Origin: Comamonadaceae bacterium PBBC2
GTDB lineage: Bacteria; Pseudomonadota; Gammaproteobacteria; Burkholderiales; Burkholderiaceae_C
Assembly: GCA_002255935.1 (NCBI GenBank)
Contig: NKIO01000006.1
Span: forward strand, 27,197 to 91,196
Direction of reading: 5' to 3'
DNA length: 64,000 nucleotides
Shown here: piece by piece, positions 37,225 through 46,149 of the stretch
How the letters are laid out: every line of letters begins with the position of its first letter
Numbering within the stretch: position 1 is the stretch's first letter
The notes under the pieces: generated by a model
The model's database searches: none
What the model was told of the DNA's origin: nothing
The model's input: the letters and a program-made list of their open reading frames with translations, nothing else
Program-made: the position numbers and the translations under genes

Positions 37225-38406
37225 TTACAGGCCAGCTGCCGAGCGCAGTGCTGCAGACTTGTCGGTGCGCTCCCATGTGAAGTCGGGCTCGTCGCGGCCA
37301 AAGTGGCCATACGCTGCGGTCTTGCTGTAGATGGGGCGCAGCAGGTCCAACATCTGGATGATGCCTTTGGGACGCAGGTCAAAGTGCTCGGCCACCAAGG
37401 CGGAGAGTTTTTCGTCCGAGATCACGCCCGTGCCGGCGGTGTTGACGGTGATGTTCATGGGGCGTGCCACGCCAATGGCGTAAGCCACTTGCACCTGGCA
37501 CTGGGTAGCCAAGCCTGCGGCCACGATGTTCTTGGCCACGTAGCGGGCAGCGTAGGCGGCCGAGCGGTCCACTTTCGAGGGGTCTTTGCCCGAGAATGCG
37601 CCACCACCGTGCGGGCAAGCGCCACCGTAGGTGTCCACGATGATCTTGCGGCCCGTCAAGCCGCAATCGCCCTGGGGGCCGCCAATCACAAAGCGGCCGG
37701 TGGGGTTGATCAGGTATTTGGTGTCTTGCAGCCACTCTTTGGGCAGCACGGGCTTGATGATTTCTTCGATGATGGCTTCGGTGAAGCTGGCCTTCATCTT
37801 GGTCGATGTTTCCGACTGGTCAGGGCTGTGCTGGGTGGACAGCACCACGGTGTCGATGCTGTGGGGCTTGCCGTCCACGTAGCGCATGGTCACTTGGCTC
37901 TTGGCGTCGGGACGCAAGAAGGGCAGGCGGCCATCTTTGCGCAGCTGGGCTTGGCGCTCGACCAAGCGGTGTGCGTAGTAAATGGGGGCGGGCATCAGCT
38001 CGGGGGTTTCGCTGCAGGCGTAGCCAAACATCAGGCCTTGGTCGCCCGCGCCGATGTTGAGGTGGTCGTCAGAAGCGTGGTCCACGCCTTGGGCAATGTC
38101 GTTGGACTGCTTGTCGTAGCAGACCATGACGGCGCAGCCTTTGTAGTCGATGCCGTAGTCGGTGTTGTCGTAGCCGATGCGCTTGATGGTGTCGCGGGCC
38201 ACTTGGATGTAGTCCACGTGTGCGTTGGTGGTGATCTCGCCAGCGAGCACGACCAAGCCGGTGTTGGTCAGTGTTTCGGCGGCCACGCGGCTGCGCGGGT
38301 CTTGCTCGAAGATGGCGTCCAGGATCGCATCAGAGATCTGGTCTGCAACCTTGTCGGGGTGACCTTCCGAGACGGATTCGGAGGTGAAGAGGAAATCGTT
38401 GGCCAT
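37225..38406 (-). CDS. metK: S-adenosylmethionine synthetase
   Basis: 393 residues, normal length for MetK. The enzyme makes SAM from methionine and ATP in the cytoplasm. Visible signatures: N-terminal [13 protein letters not shown] with the ATP-binding His, [12 protein letters not shown], and the phosphate loop GGGAFSGKD followed by KVDRSAAY. The start at 38406 has AGGAG eight bases upstream (38415-38419). The 120-bp leader contains a SAM-II-like riboswitch and an SD-sequestering helix, so product feedback is expected. The gene is monocistronic, with its own promoter and terminator. Confidence 0.98.
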   Translation of the reverse strand: MANDFLFTSESVSEGHPDKVADQISDAILDAIFEQDPRSRVAAETLTNTGLVVLAGEITTNAHVDYIQVARDTIKRIGYDNTDYGIDYKGCAVMVCYDKQSNDIAQGVDHASDDHLNIGAGDQGLMFGYACSETPELMPAPIYYAHRLVERQAQLRKDGRLPFLRPDAKSQVTMRYVDGKPHSIDTVVLSTQHSPDQSETSTKMKASFTEAIIEEIIKPVLPKEWLQDTKYLINPTGRFVIGGPQGDCGLTGRKIIVDTYGGACPHGGGAFSGKDPSKVDRSAAYAARYVAKNIVAAGLATQCQVQVAYAIGVARPMNITVNTAGTGVISDEKLSALVAEHFDLRPKGIIQMLDLLRPIYSKTAAYGHFGRDEPDFTWERTDKSAALRSAAGL

Positions 38407-38414
38407 GAAAAAAG

Positions 38415-38467
38415 CTCCTAAATTTTCAGAGGTTTATCGGCGTTGCCGACCCTGAAAACCCGGAGCC
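38415..38467 (-). promoter_or_regulatory. metK: metK expression platform: SD-sequestering helix with internal hairpin
   Basis: On the minus strand GGCTCC (38467-38462) can pair with the GGAGC that holds the metK Shine-Dalgarno (38419-38414). Between them TTTTCAG/CTGAAAA (38458-38452 with 38429-38423) forms a hairpin extended by GGT/ACC and CGGC/GCCG. Six T residues follow the GGAGC arm, so the same helix could block ribosome binding or act as an attenuator. Which of these applies cannot be told from sequence. Confidence 0.55.
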
Positions 38468-38471
38468 TGGC

Positions 38472-38527
38472 GAACGCTTTAGCAGGTTTTATGAATCGCC
38501 CTGCAAGTAGTTCAGTTAACTCGGCGA
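38472..38527 (-). ncRNA. SAM-II-like riboswitch aptamer upstream of metK
   Basis: Read on the minus strand, P1 is TCGCC (38527-38523) with GGCGA (38500-38496). The loop begins GAGTTAA, comparable to the conserved GATTTAA of SAM-II. GAAC (38513-38510) can pair with GTTC (38475-38472) as the pseudoknot P2. The conserved UUGC and AUAAA...GCUAAA blocks sit at the expected distances. SAM-II is an established H-type pseudoknot riboswitch of alpha- and betaproteobacteria that turns off sulfur-amino-acid genes when SAM is high. The assignment was made by eye without a covariance model. Confidence 0.75.
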
Positions 38528-38533
38528 TGTGTG

Positions 38534-38539
38534 ATTATA
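38534..38539 (-). promoter_or_regulatory. metK: metK promoter -10 hexamer
   Basis: A perfect TATAAT on the minus strand. Transcription would begin about 7 nt downstream, almost exactly at the 5' edge of the riboswitch P1. The -35 region is weak (ATTCTT-like) and is formed by the edge of a dispersed-repeat copy. Confidence 0.7.
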
Positions 38540-38560
38540 ACAAGCCCTCATGCCCGAAGA

Positions 38561-38714
38561 ATCGCCGAACAAGTTCAGCTCCCACAAAGACTGTTGTGGA
38601 AACCAAAGACCATTGTGAGGGCCAGGAATCTTTGTTGGAGCCCAACTGTGTTGGGCGATGGCAAGAAGACCAGCGATGCAGAAAATCTGCCGAACAAGTT
38701 CAGCTCCCACGAAG
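38561..38714. repeat. Dispersed inverted-repeat cluster, site B
   Basis: Two copies in one orientation (ATCGCCGAACAAGTTCAG then CTCCCAC, at 38561-38588 and ~38688-38714) flank a diverged inverted copy at ~38631-38661. The element family is the same as at sites A and C. The remaining sequence up to the rplY terminator (38715-38780) shows no gene or motif that I recognise. Confidence 0.8.
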
Positions 38715-38780
38715 TCAGGCGGTTTTCACAAGGGGCAGCCAACTTGCTGCGGCCAGCCCTGTCGATGCCTTGCGCCATGC

Positions 38781-38805
38781 AAAAGGCCCGCATGAGCGGG
38801 CCTTT
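38781..38805 (-). terminator. rplY: Rho-independent terminator for rplY
   Basis: A perfect 10-bp palindrome AAAGGCCCGC / GCGGGCCTTT around a four-base loop, followed by T residues on the minus strand. It lies 23 bp after the rplY stop. Confidence 0.9.
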
Positions 38806-38828
38806 GGACAGAAGCTAAAGCGAGAAGA

Positions 38829-39452
38829 TTACTTCTTGCCTTTTTTACCTTTGGCGTCTTCCACAGGCGCGGCAGGAGCTGCCACAACTTCTTCGACAAA
38901 CGCCACCACGGACACCAGAACGGGGTTCTTCTTGCCGTGGGTCACTGGCTTGCAGCCGGTGGGCAATGTGATGTCGTTCAGGTGCAGGGAGTTGCCCTTG
39001 GTCAGGCCTTTCAGGTCCACCGCGATGAATTCGGGCAGGTTGGCTGGCAAGCAAGCCACTTCGATTTCGGTCACGACGTGGTTGATTGTGCACTTGTCGG
39101 TCTTGACGGCTTCGGATTCTTCTTCACCGCTGAAGTGCAATGGCACTTTCATGTGCAAAGTGGTGTTGGCATCGACGCGTTGGAAGTCGATGTGTTGCAC
39201 CAATTGCTTGTAGGGGTGCATTTGGTAGTCACGCAGCAGCACTTGGCTGGCTTGACCATTCAATTCCATCTCGAGGATCGAAGCGTGGAATGCTTCTTTC
39301 TTCAGGGCGTGCCACAAAGCGTTGTGGTCCAGCTCGATGAGTTGAGGGGCCGATGTGGAACCGTAAACGATGCCAGGTGTGCGGCCGGAATTGCGCAGAC
39401 GGCGGCTCGCACCCGTACCCTGCTTGGAACGCTCAAAAGCGACGAATTTCAT
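38829..39452 (-). CDS. rplY: Ribosomal protein bL25 (Ctc-type long form)
   Basis: 207 residues from ATG 39452 (MKFVAFERS), preceded by GGAG at normal spacing; an upstream alternative start would add eight residues without support. The N-terminal ~95 residues are the 5S-rRNA-binding L25 domain, with R.LR.SG.TPGIVYG near the start and the block HIDFQRVD. The rest is the TL5/Ctc C-terminal domain, ending in an Ala/Lys-rich tail (KGKKGKK). Bacteria with this long form often call it Ctc. It follows prs, the common order in this group, with an internal terminator between them. Confidence 0.97.
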   Translation of the reverse strand: MKFVAFERSKQGTGASRRLRNSGRTPGIVYGSTSAPQLIELDHNALWHALKKEAFHASILEMELNGQASQVLLRDYQMHPYKQLVQHIDFQRVDANTTLHMKVPLHFSGEEESEAVKTDKCTINHVVTEIEVACLPANLPEFIAVDLKGLTKGNSLHLNDITLPTGCKPVTHGKKNPVLVSVVAFVEEVVAAPAAPVEDAKGKKGKK

Positions 39453-39499
39453 AACTATCTCCATCAAAGGGCTCACCGCGACCAGTGATGCCCTGACTC

Positions 39500-39532
39500 A
39501 AAAAAGCCTGCCTGTCCATGGGGACGGCAGGC
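39500..39532 (-). terminator. Terminator between prs and rplY
   Basis: GCCTGCC-T-GTCC pairs with GGAC-GGCAGGC with a one-base bulge, and six T residues follow on the minus strand. It lies in the prs-rplY gap, so rplY probably receives partial read-through or has its own promoter. Confidence 0.75.
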
Positions 39533-39552
39533 CGCGGGTGGCCCGAAACGGA

Positions 39553-40524
39553 TCAGATTTGATCCGAGAACAGGCTCATCACCGACTCTCCGTTGGCGAT
39601 CCGGTGCATCGTTTCGGCGATGAGCGGGGCCACAGACAGTTGGCGAATTTTGCTGCAGGCGGCAGCTTGTGCCGTCAGCGGAATGGTGTTGGTCACGACG
39701 ACTTCGTCCAGGGCGTCGCCCTTGGAGATGCGGTCGATGGCCGGGCCCGAGAAGATCGGGTGTGTGCAATAGGCGTAGACCTTTTTGGCGCCGCGCTCTT
39801 TGAGCACTTCGGCGGCTTTGACCAAGGTGCCTGCGGTGTCGATCATGTCATCCATGATCACGCAGTTGCGGCCTTCGATTTCGCCGATCACGTGCATGAC
39901 TTCGCTCACGTTGGCTTTGGGGCGGCGTTTGTCGATGATGGCCAGGTCGCAACCGAGTTGCTTGGCCAGGGCACGGGCGCGCACCACGCCGCCGACGTCA
40001 GGCGAGACGACGATCAGGTCTTCGTAGTTTTTCTGGCGCAGATCGCCCAGCAAAACAGGCGAGGCGTAGATGTTGTCGACGGGAATGTCGAAGAAGCCTT
40101 GAATCTGGTCAGCGTGCAAGTCCATGGTCAGGACGCGGTCCACGCCGACGGCTTGCAGCATGTTGGCCACCACTTTGGCCGTGATCGGCACACGCGAAGA
40201 GCGTGGGCGACGGTCTTGGCGGGCATAACCAAAGTAAGGGATGACGGCGCTAATGCGACCAGCCGATGCGCGTTTGAGCGCGTCGACCATGATCAGCAGT
40301 TCCATCAGGTTTTCGTTGGTGGGGGCGCAGGTGGACTGCACCACAAAGACTTCACGCGCACGCACGTTTTGCTTGAGCTCGACGGTCACTTCACCATCAG
40401 AGAAACGGCCCACATCGGCAGCGCCCAATTGGGTGCCCAAGTGGTGTGCGATCTCGGCAGCCAAAACGGGATTGGCATTGCCGGTGAACAGCATGAAGTC
40501 GTGGGTGTGAGAAGCAGGCTGCAT
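39553..40524 (-). CDS. prs: Ribose-phosphate pyrophosphokinase (PRPP synthetase)
   Basis: 323 residues from ATG 40524; the ATG six bases upstream is possible but GGA is better spaced for the inner one. The enzyme makes PRPP from ribose 5-phosphate and ATP for nucleotide, His and Trp synthesis. Seen: FTGNANP at the N-terminus, [28 protein letters not shown], and the PRPP loop [12 protein letters not shown]. Length and motifs are typical of class I PRPP synthetases. It follows ispE and tRNA-Gln on the same strand, probably in one long transcript. Confidence 0.97.
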   Translation of the reverse strand: MQPASHTHDFMLFTGNANPVLAAEIAHHLGTQLGAADVGRFSDGEVTVELKQNVRAREVFVVQSTCAPTNENLMELLIMVDALKRASAGRISAVIPYFGYARQDRRPRSSRVPITAKVVANMLQAVGVDRVLTMDLHADQIQGFFDIPVDNIYASPVLLGDLRQKNYEDLIVVSPDVGGVVRARALAKQLGCDLAIIDKRRPKANVSEVMHVIGEIEGRNCVIMDDMIDTAGTLVKAAEVLKERGAKKVYAYCTHPIFSGPAIDRISKGDALDEVVVTNTIPLTAQAAACSKIRQLSVAPLIAETMHRIANGESVMSLFSDQI

Positions 40525-40572
40525 GGGCATTCCAGCGATCAGAAAAATGGGGCCTGTACGAATGAACGTATT

Positions 40573-40649
40573 TGGCAGGGGAGAAAGGATTCGAACCTTT
40601 GCATGCCGGAATCAAAATCCGGTGCCTTAACCAACTTGGCGACTCCCCT
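40573..40649 (-). tRNA. tRNA-Gln (anticodon TTG)
   Basis: 77 nt with encoded CCA. Acceptor AGGGGAG/CTCCCCT, D-stem GCC/GGC, anticodon stem CCGGA/TCCGG with loop TTTTGAT, and T-arm AAAGG-TTCGAAT-CCTTT all pair. It sits between ispE and prs on the same strand, so it is probably processed from a polycistronic transcript. Confidence 0.97.
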
Positions 40650-40676
40650 ACACAGGTGGACTGCTGAAACAGCCGT

Positions 40677-41528
40677 CTACCGATAATTGTCGCTGGGTGC
40701 CCAACCTACGAGAGGATGAACATCCAAATTGCTGCATTTGCGCACTTGCCAGTGGTCTGGGACCAAAACCGGCACTGAGCCTGGTGTGCAGTGTGCAAAC
40801 ACTGCGCTGCCAGAACCTGTCATTTTGCCGTTCATTCCTGCGTCGCGGAGCACTTGGAGTGCTTGCTTCACATCAGGGCAGAGGGTTTCTGCGACAGGTT
40901 GCAGATCATTGTGGCCAAAGCCGTATGTGTCTGCAGCGAAGACCGCTATTGTAGCAGGGTTTGTGGCCCGTTGCAGCTGTGGTGAAGCAAAAATTTGCGC
41001 AGTTTCGATCCCGGCGCTCGGTTTGATGACCCAAAACTGGGCCGCAGGCAGATCGATGGGGGTGATTTGCTCGCCCACACCTTCGACCCAGGCATTGCGC
41101 CCGCGCAGGAAAAAAGGCACATCAGCGCCCAGTTGCAGGCCCAGTTTTTCCAGGGTCGGCAAATCCAGGTTCAAGTCCCACAAGCGGTTGAGCGCCAGCA
41201 GGCAGGTGGCCGCATCGGACGAGCCGCCGCCCATGCCGGCTTGGGCTGGGATGCGTTTTTCAACGGCGATGTGAGCGCCTGCTGTGCAGCCAGTGTGCTG
41301 TTGCAGCAAGCGTGCAGCGCGGGTGATCAGGTCCTCGGGGGGCAGCACCACCGTGAGGTCTTCGCGCGAGATCTGGCCGTTGGCACGTTTTTCAAAGTGC
41401 AGGGTGTCGCACCAGTCGATCAGCATGAACACCGATTGCAGCAGGTGGTAGCCGTCCGCGCGGCGACCGGTGATGTGCAAAAACAGGTTCAGTTTGGCGG
41501 GGGCCGGAACATCGTGCAGCGATTTCAT
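40677..41528 (-). CDS. ispE: 4-diphosphocytidyl-2-C-methyl-D-erythritol kinase
   Basis: 283 residues from ATG 41528 (MKSLHDVPAPAKLNLFLHI); a longer reading from TTG 41567 would overlap the end of lolB and is less likely. The enzyme phosphorylates CDP-ME in the non-mevalonate isoprenoid pathway. GHMP-kinase signatures: PAPAKLNLFLHI at the N-terminus, the glycine loop PAQAGMGGGSSDAA, and MTGSGSAVFA near the C-terminus. It starts 28 nt after the lolB stop and is followed by tRNA-Gln and prs. Confidence 0.97.
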   Translation of the reverse strand: MKSLHDVPAPAKLNLFLHITGRRADGYHLLQSVFMLIDWCDTLHFEKRANGQISREDLTVVLPPEDLITRAARLLQQHTGCTAGAHIAVEKRIPAQAGMGGGSSDAATCLLALNRLWDLNLDLPTLEKLGLQLGADVPFFLRGRNAWVEGVGEQITPIDLPAAQFWVIKPSAGIETAQIFASPQLQRATNPATIAVFAADTYGFGHNDLQPVAETLCPDVKQALQVLRDAGMNGKMTGSGSAVFAHCTPGSVPVLVPDHWQVRKCSNLDVHPLVGWAPSDNYR

Positions 41529-41556
41529 GGGCTTGATTATCACCAGAGCCGCAGGC

Positions 41557-42027
41557 TCACTGGTCAAGCACGATGCGCAAGGTGGCTGCAGGCGAAGGCT
41601 GCAGGCGCTGCGCCGTCAAGCGGCCCTGGGCGTGGCCTGACAGATCGGCTTGCCAGCCCGGTGCATCGGCGGGCTTGCCCAGCAACCAATCGAACAAAGC
41701 CGCCACAGGCAAGGCCGTGCCGCTGAGCCGTTCGCTCAGCTGGGCCAAGCTGGCGCCTTGCAGGGTGCGGCCGCCTTGCTCCAGTTGAGCGGCGCGGGGC
41801 GTCCAGCTGAGCTTGGCCAAGCTGGTGCCCATCGGGCTGAGCAGCAGCAACTCGCCTTGATCGGCGCTGCCTTGCAACTCGAAGTTGGCGAACCACTGTT
41901 GCGCAGGTTCAGATTGGACCTGCAGAGCCAAGCGGCCCGACCAGAAGGCAGTGCTCGGTGTTGTGCGGGGTGTGGCGCAGGCGACCAAACCCAGGGCGCA
42001 CAGCAGCAGGGCAGCGCGGCGCATCAT
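41557..42027 (-). CDS. lolB: Outer-membrane lipoprotein localization factor LolB
   Basis: 156 residues. A lipoprotein signal peptide ends in the lipobox LVAC (Cys ~18), placing it as an acylated outer-membrane protein that accepts lipoproteins from LolA. The body (SGRLALQV..., FELQGS..GELLLLSPMG) fits LolB, though the protein is short and diverged, as often in betaproteobacteria. Its tandem ATG ATG overlaps the stop of the upstream TPR gene, so the two are coupled. The position before ispE supports the call. Confidence 0.9.
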   Translation of the reverse strand: MMRRAALLLCALGLVACATPRTTPSTAFWSGRLALQVQSEPAQQWFANFELQGSADQGELLLLSPMGTSLAKLSWTPRAAQLEQGGRTLQGASLAQLSERLSGTALPVAALFDWLLGKPADAPGWQADLSGHAQGRLTAQRLQPSPAATLRIVLDQ

Positions 42028-43760
42028 GGTTTGAAGTTCAAACGCTTGAGGGTCTCGAGCAAGGTCTCGTTGTCGGCCTTGAGCAGCAGGCCTTCACGCC
42101 AGACGGTGGCGGCCTCTTGCGTTTTGCCCATGACCCAAAGCACCTCACCCAAGTGGGCGGCAATCTCGGCATCGGGCTTGGCTTTGTAGGCCGCTTGCAA
42201 GACTTTTTGTGCTTCGTCCAACTGACCTTGCCGGAAGGCCACCCAGCCCAGGCTGTCTTGGATGTAGGGGTCTTTGGGCGCGAGGGCCACGGCTTTTTCA
42301 ATCAGGCTGCGTGCTTCTGCCAGTCGCACGTTGCGATCGGCCAGTGAATAGCCCAAGGCGTTGTAGGCCTGCGGGTCTTGGGGCCGGATGTTCATGACCT
42401 GGCGCAGCAGGCTTTCCATCTCGTCGTAGCGCTGGAGCTTGTCGGTCACCAAGGCCAACTCGGAGGCCAGGTCGGCATCGTCGGGGCTGGCTTTGAGTGC
42501 GTCTTTGAGCAAGGGGTAGGCATGGGCCGATTGACGGTGCTCGCGCATCCACTGCGATTGGGCCAGCGTCTTGCGCTTGGCTTGTTCGGGCGTGTTGGTC
42601 TTGACTTGGGAGAGAACCAAGCGGGCTTCGTTCATGCGACCTTGCTGAGCGAGCAAGTCCGCTTGCCGGCTGGCCAGCTTGATCGGGTCGGCGCTGGGGG
42701 GCATTTGGGCCAGCCATTTTTGGGCTTGCTCCAGTTGGCCTTGGCTTTGCGCCATTTGCGACAGGGCCATCAAGGCTTCGGCTTGACCCGCTTGATTTTC
42801 AGGCTCGGTGTTTTGGGCGTTGAGCTGCACATAGTGGCTCAGGTGCTGCAGCGCCTCGGATGATTGCCCCATGTCTTGCAACAAGAGGCCTCGGATCAGC
42901 CAACCTTCCAGAAACGCAGGGTGTTGCTGGTTGAGCGTCACCAGCTGCTGCAGCGCTTGGGGGTAAAGCTGCTGGCTGATGAGCGTTCGGGCATAGCCCA
43001 GGCGCAGCTCAGGCAGGGCAGGGCCTTTCATGGCATCTTCGAGCATGGCCAACAGGGCAGCGTTGCCGCTGCCCATCAGGGTCATGCCCAACACAATGTG
43101 ACCTGCAGACGATTTGTTGGCCGCATGGGCTTTGAGGGCGGCCTGAATGGCCAAGTCTTCTTGGCCTGCATCGCGGCGCATGCGCCCGATGGTGGTCCAA
43201 GCGGTGGCGGCCGTGGGGGCTGGCCCGACAAATTTGCCCAAGGCTTTTTCCACCACATCGGCGGCGCGTTGCTTGTCTTGCAAAGGCGCAAACAAACGGG
43301 GCACGGAGGCGATCGCACCGGCATGTTCCGCAGCGGGCAGGTCATTGAGCGACACGGCCAAGGCCTGGCCCGCTTCGTCCGGGCGGTTCAGGGCCAGCAG
43401 GATTTGCAAGATGAAGCGGTTGGGTTCGGTGGCTTGCGGCAGTTCACGCTTCCAGCTTTGTGCCGCTTGCAATGCGGCTTCGCCCGACCGGGCTTGCAAG
43501 GCGATGTCGACCGCACGTTGGAACAGGGCCTGGTCGCGTGTTTTGCGTGCCGCGTCCAGCAAGATGGAAAAGCCCGCACCTTGCGAGCCTTCGCGCACAT
43601 TCAACTCGCCCAGCAGCACTTGGTAAAACAGCGATGCGTCGAGCGCAGAAGCGACTGGCTTGGACTCGGCTTCGGCCTTGGTCGCTTGAGGGGCTGTGGG
43701 TTGAGCCCAAGCACCAGCGATGCAAGTGGACAAGACGGCAAGGCGTAACCAGAATTTCAT
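42024..43760 (-). CDS. Secreted tetratricopeptide-repeat protein
   Basis: 578 residues from ATG 43760 (MKFWLRLAVLSTCIAGAWAQ), a clear signal peptide; the longer reading adds a non-signal extension and is not preferred. The mature part is almost all TPR-like helical pairs. The best are near the C-terminus: QDPQAYNALGYSLAD, DPYIQDSLGWVAFRQGQLDEA and AEIAAHLGEVLWVMG. This is the TPR protein conserved upstream of lolB-ispE in Burkholderiales. The partner is unknown; an envelope assembly role is suggested only by the lolB link. It is transcribed divergently from mutM. Confidence 0.88.
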   Translation of the reverse strand: MKFWLRLAVLSTCIAGAWAQPTAPQATKAEAESKPVASALDASLFYQVLLGELNVREGSQGAGFSILLDAARKTRDQALFQRAVDIALQARSGEAALQAAQSWKRELPQATEPNRFILQILLALNRPDEAGQALAVSLNDLPAAEHAGAIASVPRLFAPLQDKQRAADVVEKALGKFVGPAPTAATAWTTIGRMRRDAGQEDLAIQAALKAHAANKSSAGHIVLGMTLMGSGNAALLAMLEDAMKGPALPELRLGYARTLISQQLYPQALQQLVTLNQQHPAFLEGWLIRGLLLQDMGQSSEALQHLSHYVQLNAQNTEPENQAGQAEALMALSQMAQSQGQLEQAQKWLAQMPPSADPIKLASRQADLLAQQGRMNEARLVLSQVKTNTPEQAKRKTLAQSQWMREHRQSAHAYPLLKDALKASPDDADLASELALVTDKLQRYDEMESLLRQVMNIRPQDPQAYNALGYSLADRNVRLAEARSLIEKAVALAPKDPYIQDSLGWVAFRQGQLDEAQKVLQAAYKAKPDAEIAAHLGEVLWVMGKTQEAATVWREGLLLKADNETLLETLKRLNFKP

Positions 43761-43837
43761 GAGGCCATCATAATCCAGCCACCTTTGTAAAACAGCGTAC
43801 AAGCCGCATTTGGCCATGGCCTGTGCAGGACAAATTC

Positions 43838-44653
43838 ATGCCCGAACTCCCGGAAGTCGAAGTCACCCGCCGCAGCTTTGCAGACCGCATCCAGTCGGCC
43901 TGCATCCTGGACTTGCGCATGGGCAAACCCTTGCGTTGGCCCTTGGGTGTAGAGCCCTCGGCTTTGCTGGGTCAGCGCATTTTGGCGGTGCGCAGGCGCG
44001 GTAAATACCTGTTGCTGGACCTCGATGAGGGTCTTTTGCTTTTGCATTTGGGCATGTCGGGCAGTTTGAACTTTGCAACCCAGCAAGCGCCAGCCGGACC
44101 GCACGACCACATGGACATGGTGACCGACCGCGGGGTTTTGCGCTTGCACGATCCACGGCGTTTTGGCGCGGTGGTGTGGGCGCCCTTTGAAAACTCGGCC
44201 ATTGCCCAAAAGCTTTTGGGGCATCTGGGCGTTGAGCCCTTGGAAGGCGGCTTCGAGGTGGATGCTTTTGCCTTGGCCCTCAAAAAACGGGCGTCGGCCA
44301 TCAAGCAGGTGCTGCTGGCGGGGGACATCGTGGTGGGGGTGGGCAATATATACGCATCCGAGGCATTGTTCATGGCGGGCATTCGCCCGACCGTGAAAGC
44401 TTCACGCTTGTCCAAGCCAAGGGTGGCTCGTTTGCATGCGGCCATCGTGCAGGTGCTGGCCCGCGCGGTGCAGCAAGGGGGCAGCTCGCTCAAAGACTTT
44501 GTGAGCGCCGAAGGCAAAACCGGTTACTTCCAATTGGAGGCGGCGGTGTACGGCCGCACGGGTGCACCTTGCCGGGTGTGCAGCACGCCCATCCGCTCAA
44601 TGCTGCAAGGGCAGCGCACCACTTTTTATTGCCCCACATGCCAGAAACCATGA
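43838..44653 (+). CDS. mutM: Formamidopyrimidine-DNA glycosylase
   Basis: 271 residues from ATG 43838, with AGGA seven bases upstream. The N-terminus PELPEVEV supplies the catalytic Pro1 (after Met removal) and Glu2. [10 protein letters not shown] marks the helix-two-turn-helix. The C-terminal zinc finger is complete: CRVC near residue 245 and CPTC at the end. It removes 8-oxoguanine and opens the strand by beta,delta-elimination. It precedes mutY with a 4-bp overlap, so both arms of the GO repair system are in one operon. Confidence 0.98.
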   Translation: MPELPEVEVTRRSFADRIQSACILDLRMGKPLRWPLGVEPSALLGQRILAVRRRGKYLLLDLDEGLLLLHLGMSGSLNFATQQAPAGPHDHMDMVTDRGVLRLHDPRRFGAVVWAPFENSAIAQKLLGHLGVEPLEGGFEVDAFALALKKRASAIKQVLLAGDIVVGVGNIYASEALFMAGIRPTVKASRLSKPRVARLHAAIVQVLARAVQQGGSSLKDFVSAEGKTGYFQLEAAVYGRTGAPCRVCSTPIRSMLQGQRTTFYCPTCQKP

Positions 44654-45672
44654 CGACACTGCCCTCAGGATTTGCCCGCCACATGGTGGATTGGCAAAAG
44701 CTGCATGGCCGCCAGAGCTTGCCGTGGCAAAACACGCAAGACCCTTACCGCGTGTGGCTGTCGGAGATCATGCTGCAGCAAACGCAGGTCAGCACGGTGC
44801 TCGATTACTTCCCGCGATTTTTGAGCCGCTTTCCGGATGTGGCGGCCTTGGCCGCGGCAGAGCAAGACGATGTGCTGGCGCTGTGGAGTGGCTTGGGTTA
44901 TTACAGCCGCGCACGCAACTTGCACCGCTGTTCGCAAGAGGTGGTGTCGCGGTTTGGCGGAGCGTTCCCCCACAAAGCGGAAGATCTGCAAACCTTGCCG
45001 GGCATCGGGCGATCGACCGCAGCGGCCATTGCCGCGTTTTGCTTTCAAGAGCGGGCCGCCATTTTGGACGGCAACGTCAAGCGCGTGCTCACCCGTGTGC
45101 TGGGCTATGGCGAAGACTTGGCGGTGGCCAAAAACGAAAAACGTTTGTGGGACTTGGCGCAAGACCTGTTGCCCGGCCGCGCCGCCGACATGCCGCGCTA
45201 CACACAGGCGCTGATGGACCTGGGGGCCACGGTGTGTTTGCCGCGCAAAGCTCAGTGCGAGTCGTGTCCAGTGTCTGCACTGTGCTTGGCCCAAGCGCAA
45301 GGCCAGCCCTTGGCCTACCCGGTCAAGACCCGCAAGCTCAAGCGCAGCAGCGTCACGCTCTGGCTCTTGTGGGCTGTCAACACCAAGGGCCAAGTGTGGC
45401 TGCAAAAACGCCCTCAAAAAGGCATCTGGGCCGGGCTGTTCAGCTTGCCCGTCTTCGATTCAGAAGACCAATTGCTGGCCGCTTGGCCTGAGGGGCACGA
45501 TGCGCAGTTCATCACCCCGTGGAAGCACGTGCTCACCCACCGCGATTTGCATTTGCACCCTGTGCGCCTGCAGGGCACAGCCCCCCCGGCATGTGATGGC
45601 CAGTGGTTCGATGACTCAGCCTGGCCCGACTTGGGTCTGCCCGCGCCGATTCGGCAGTTGTTGCAGGCCTGA
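44650..45672 (+). CDS. mutY: Adenine DNA glycosylase
   Basis: 340 residues from ATG 44650, overlapping the mutM stop (ATGA); ATG 44638 is an alternative. It removes A mispaired with 8-oxoG. Seen: [22 protein letters not shown] with the catalytic Glu, the helix-hairpin-helix [15 protein letters not shown], the Asp-containing block [10 protein letters not shown], and the [4Fe-4S] ligands C-X6-C-X2-C-X5-C ([17 protein letters not shown]). The last ~110 residues form the NUDIX-like 8-oxoG recognition domain ([17 protein letters not shown]). Confidence 0.98.
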   Translation: MTTLPSGFARHMVDWQKLHGRQSLPWQNTQDPYRVWLSEIMLQQTQVSTVLDYFPRFLSRFPDVAALAAAEQDDVLALWSGLGYYSRARNLHRCSQEVVSRFGGAFPHKAEDLQTLPGIGRSTAAAIAAFCFQERAAILDGNVKRVLTRVLGYGEDLAVAKNEKRLWDLAQDLLPGRAADMPRYTQALMDLGATVCLPRKAQCESCPVSALCLAQAQGQPLAYPVKTRKLKRSSVTLWLLWAVNTKGQVWLQKRPQKGIWAGLFSLPVFDSEDQLLAAWPEGHDAQFITPWKHVLTHRDLHLHPVRLQGTAPPACDGQWFDDSAWPDLGLPAPIRQLLQA

Positions 45673-46149
45673 TAGGGCGCTCCATCGCCCAACCAGTTGA
45701 GCTCCTACAAATCAGCGTTCAACAAGTGGAGCACCCCAAATCAGCGTTCAACCAGTTGAGCCCCCACAAAGATGACCTCAGCAGTCATAGATGAACCTGG
45801 CAGGCACAGTGCTTTGTGGGAGCTGAACTGTGTTCGGCGATGGCTCGCGGCCCACAAGCGACAGAATCGCCCAACAAGTTGAGCTCCCACAAATCAGCGT
45901 TCAACAAGCTGAGCTTCCACAAAGAGGACCTCAGCAGTCAGAGATGAAACTGGAAAGCCCAATGATTTGTGGGAGCTGAACTGTGTTCGGCGATGGTTCG
46001 CGGACCACAAGTGACTGAATCGCCCAACAAGTTGGGCTCCCACAAATCAGTCTCAAACAAGTTGAGCTCCCACAAATCAGCCAACAAGCTGGGGTCACAA
46101 ATCAACGTCGAAAAAGTTGGGTCCCAGTAAAGCCTGTGGCGCGAGGTTT
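45673..46149. repeat. Dispersed-repeat array, site C (between convergent mutY and rapZ)
   Basis: The 477-bp gap holds no gene and is almost filled with copies, in both orientations, of the element at sites A and B. Units such as CAACAAGTTGAGCTCCCACA and TTTGTGGGAGCTGAACTGTG recur about a dozen times with small changes. Within it a larger unit is duplicated in tandem (45742-46046). No cas genes and no regular spacers are present. Pairs of opposite copies could form hairpins acting as a bidirectional terminator between mutY and rapZ. Confidence 0.85.
45742..46046. repeat. Two tandem ~152-bp composite repeat units
   Basis: Unit 1 (45742-45893) and unit 2 (45894-46046) both begin TCAGCGTTCAAC and share the order inverted core, GACCTCAGCAGTCA, direct core TTTGTGGGAGCTGAACTG, CGGCGATGG.TCGCGG, ending CCCAACAAGTTG and CTCCCACAAA. 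They differ at a modest number of positions and one indel, so the duplication is older than the one in the adhesin gene. Confidence 0.85.

Noticed and set aside
38472-38527. SAH riboswitch upstream of metK
   Set aside because: The GAGGAGCGCUGC core of SAH elements is absent, while the spacing of UUGC, AUAAA and GCUAAA fits SAM-II.
45673-46149. CRISPR array
   Set aside because: Repeats occur in both orientations with irregular spacing and variable length, and there are no cas genes nearby; this fits a REP/BIME-like family.
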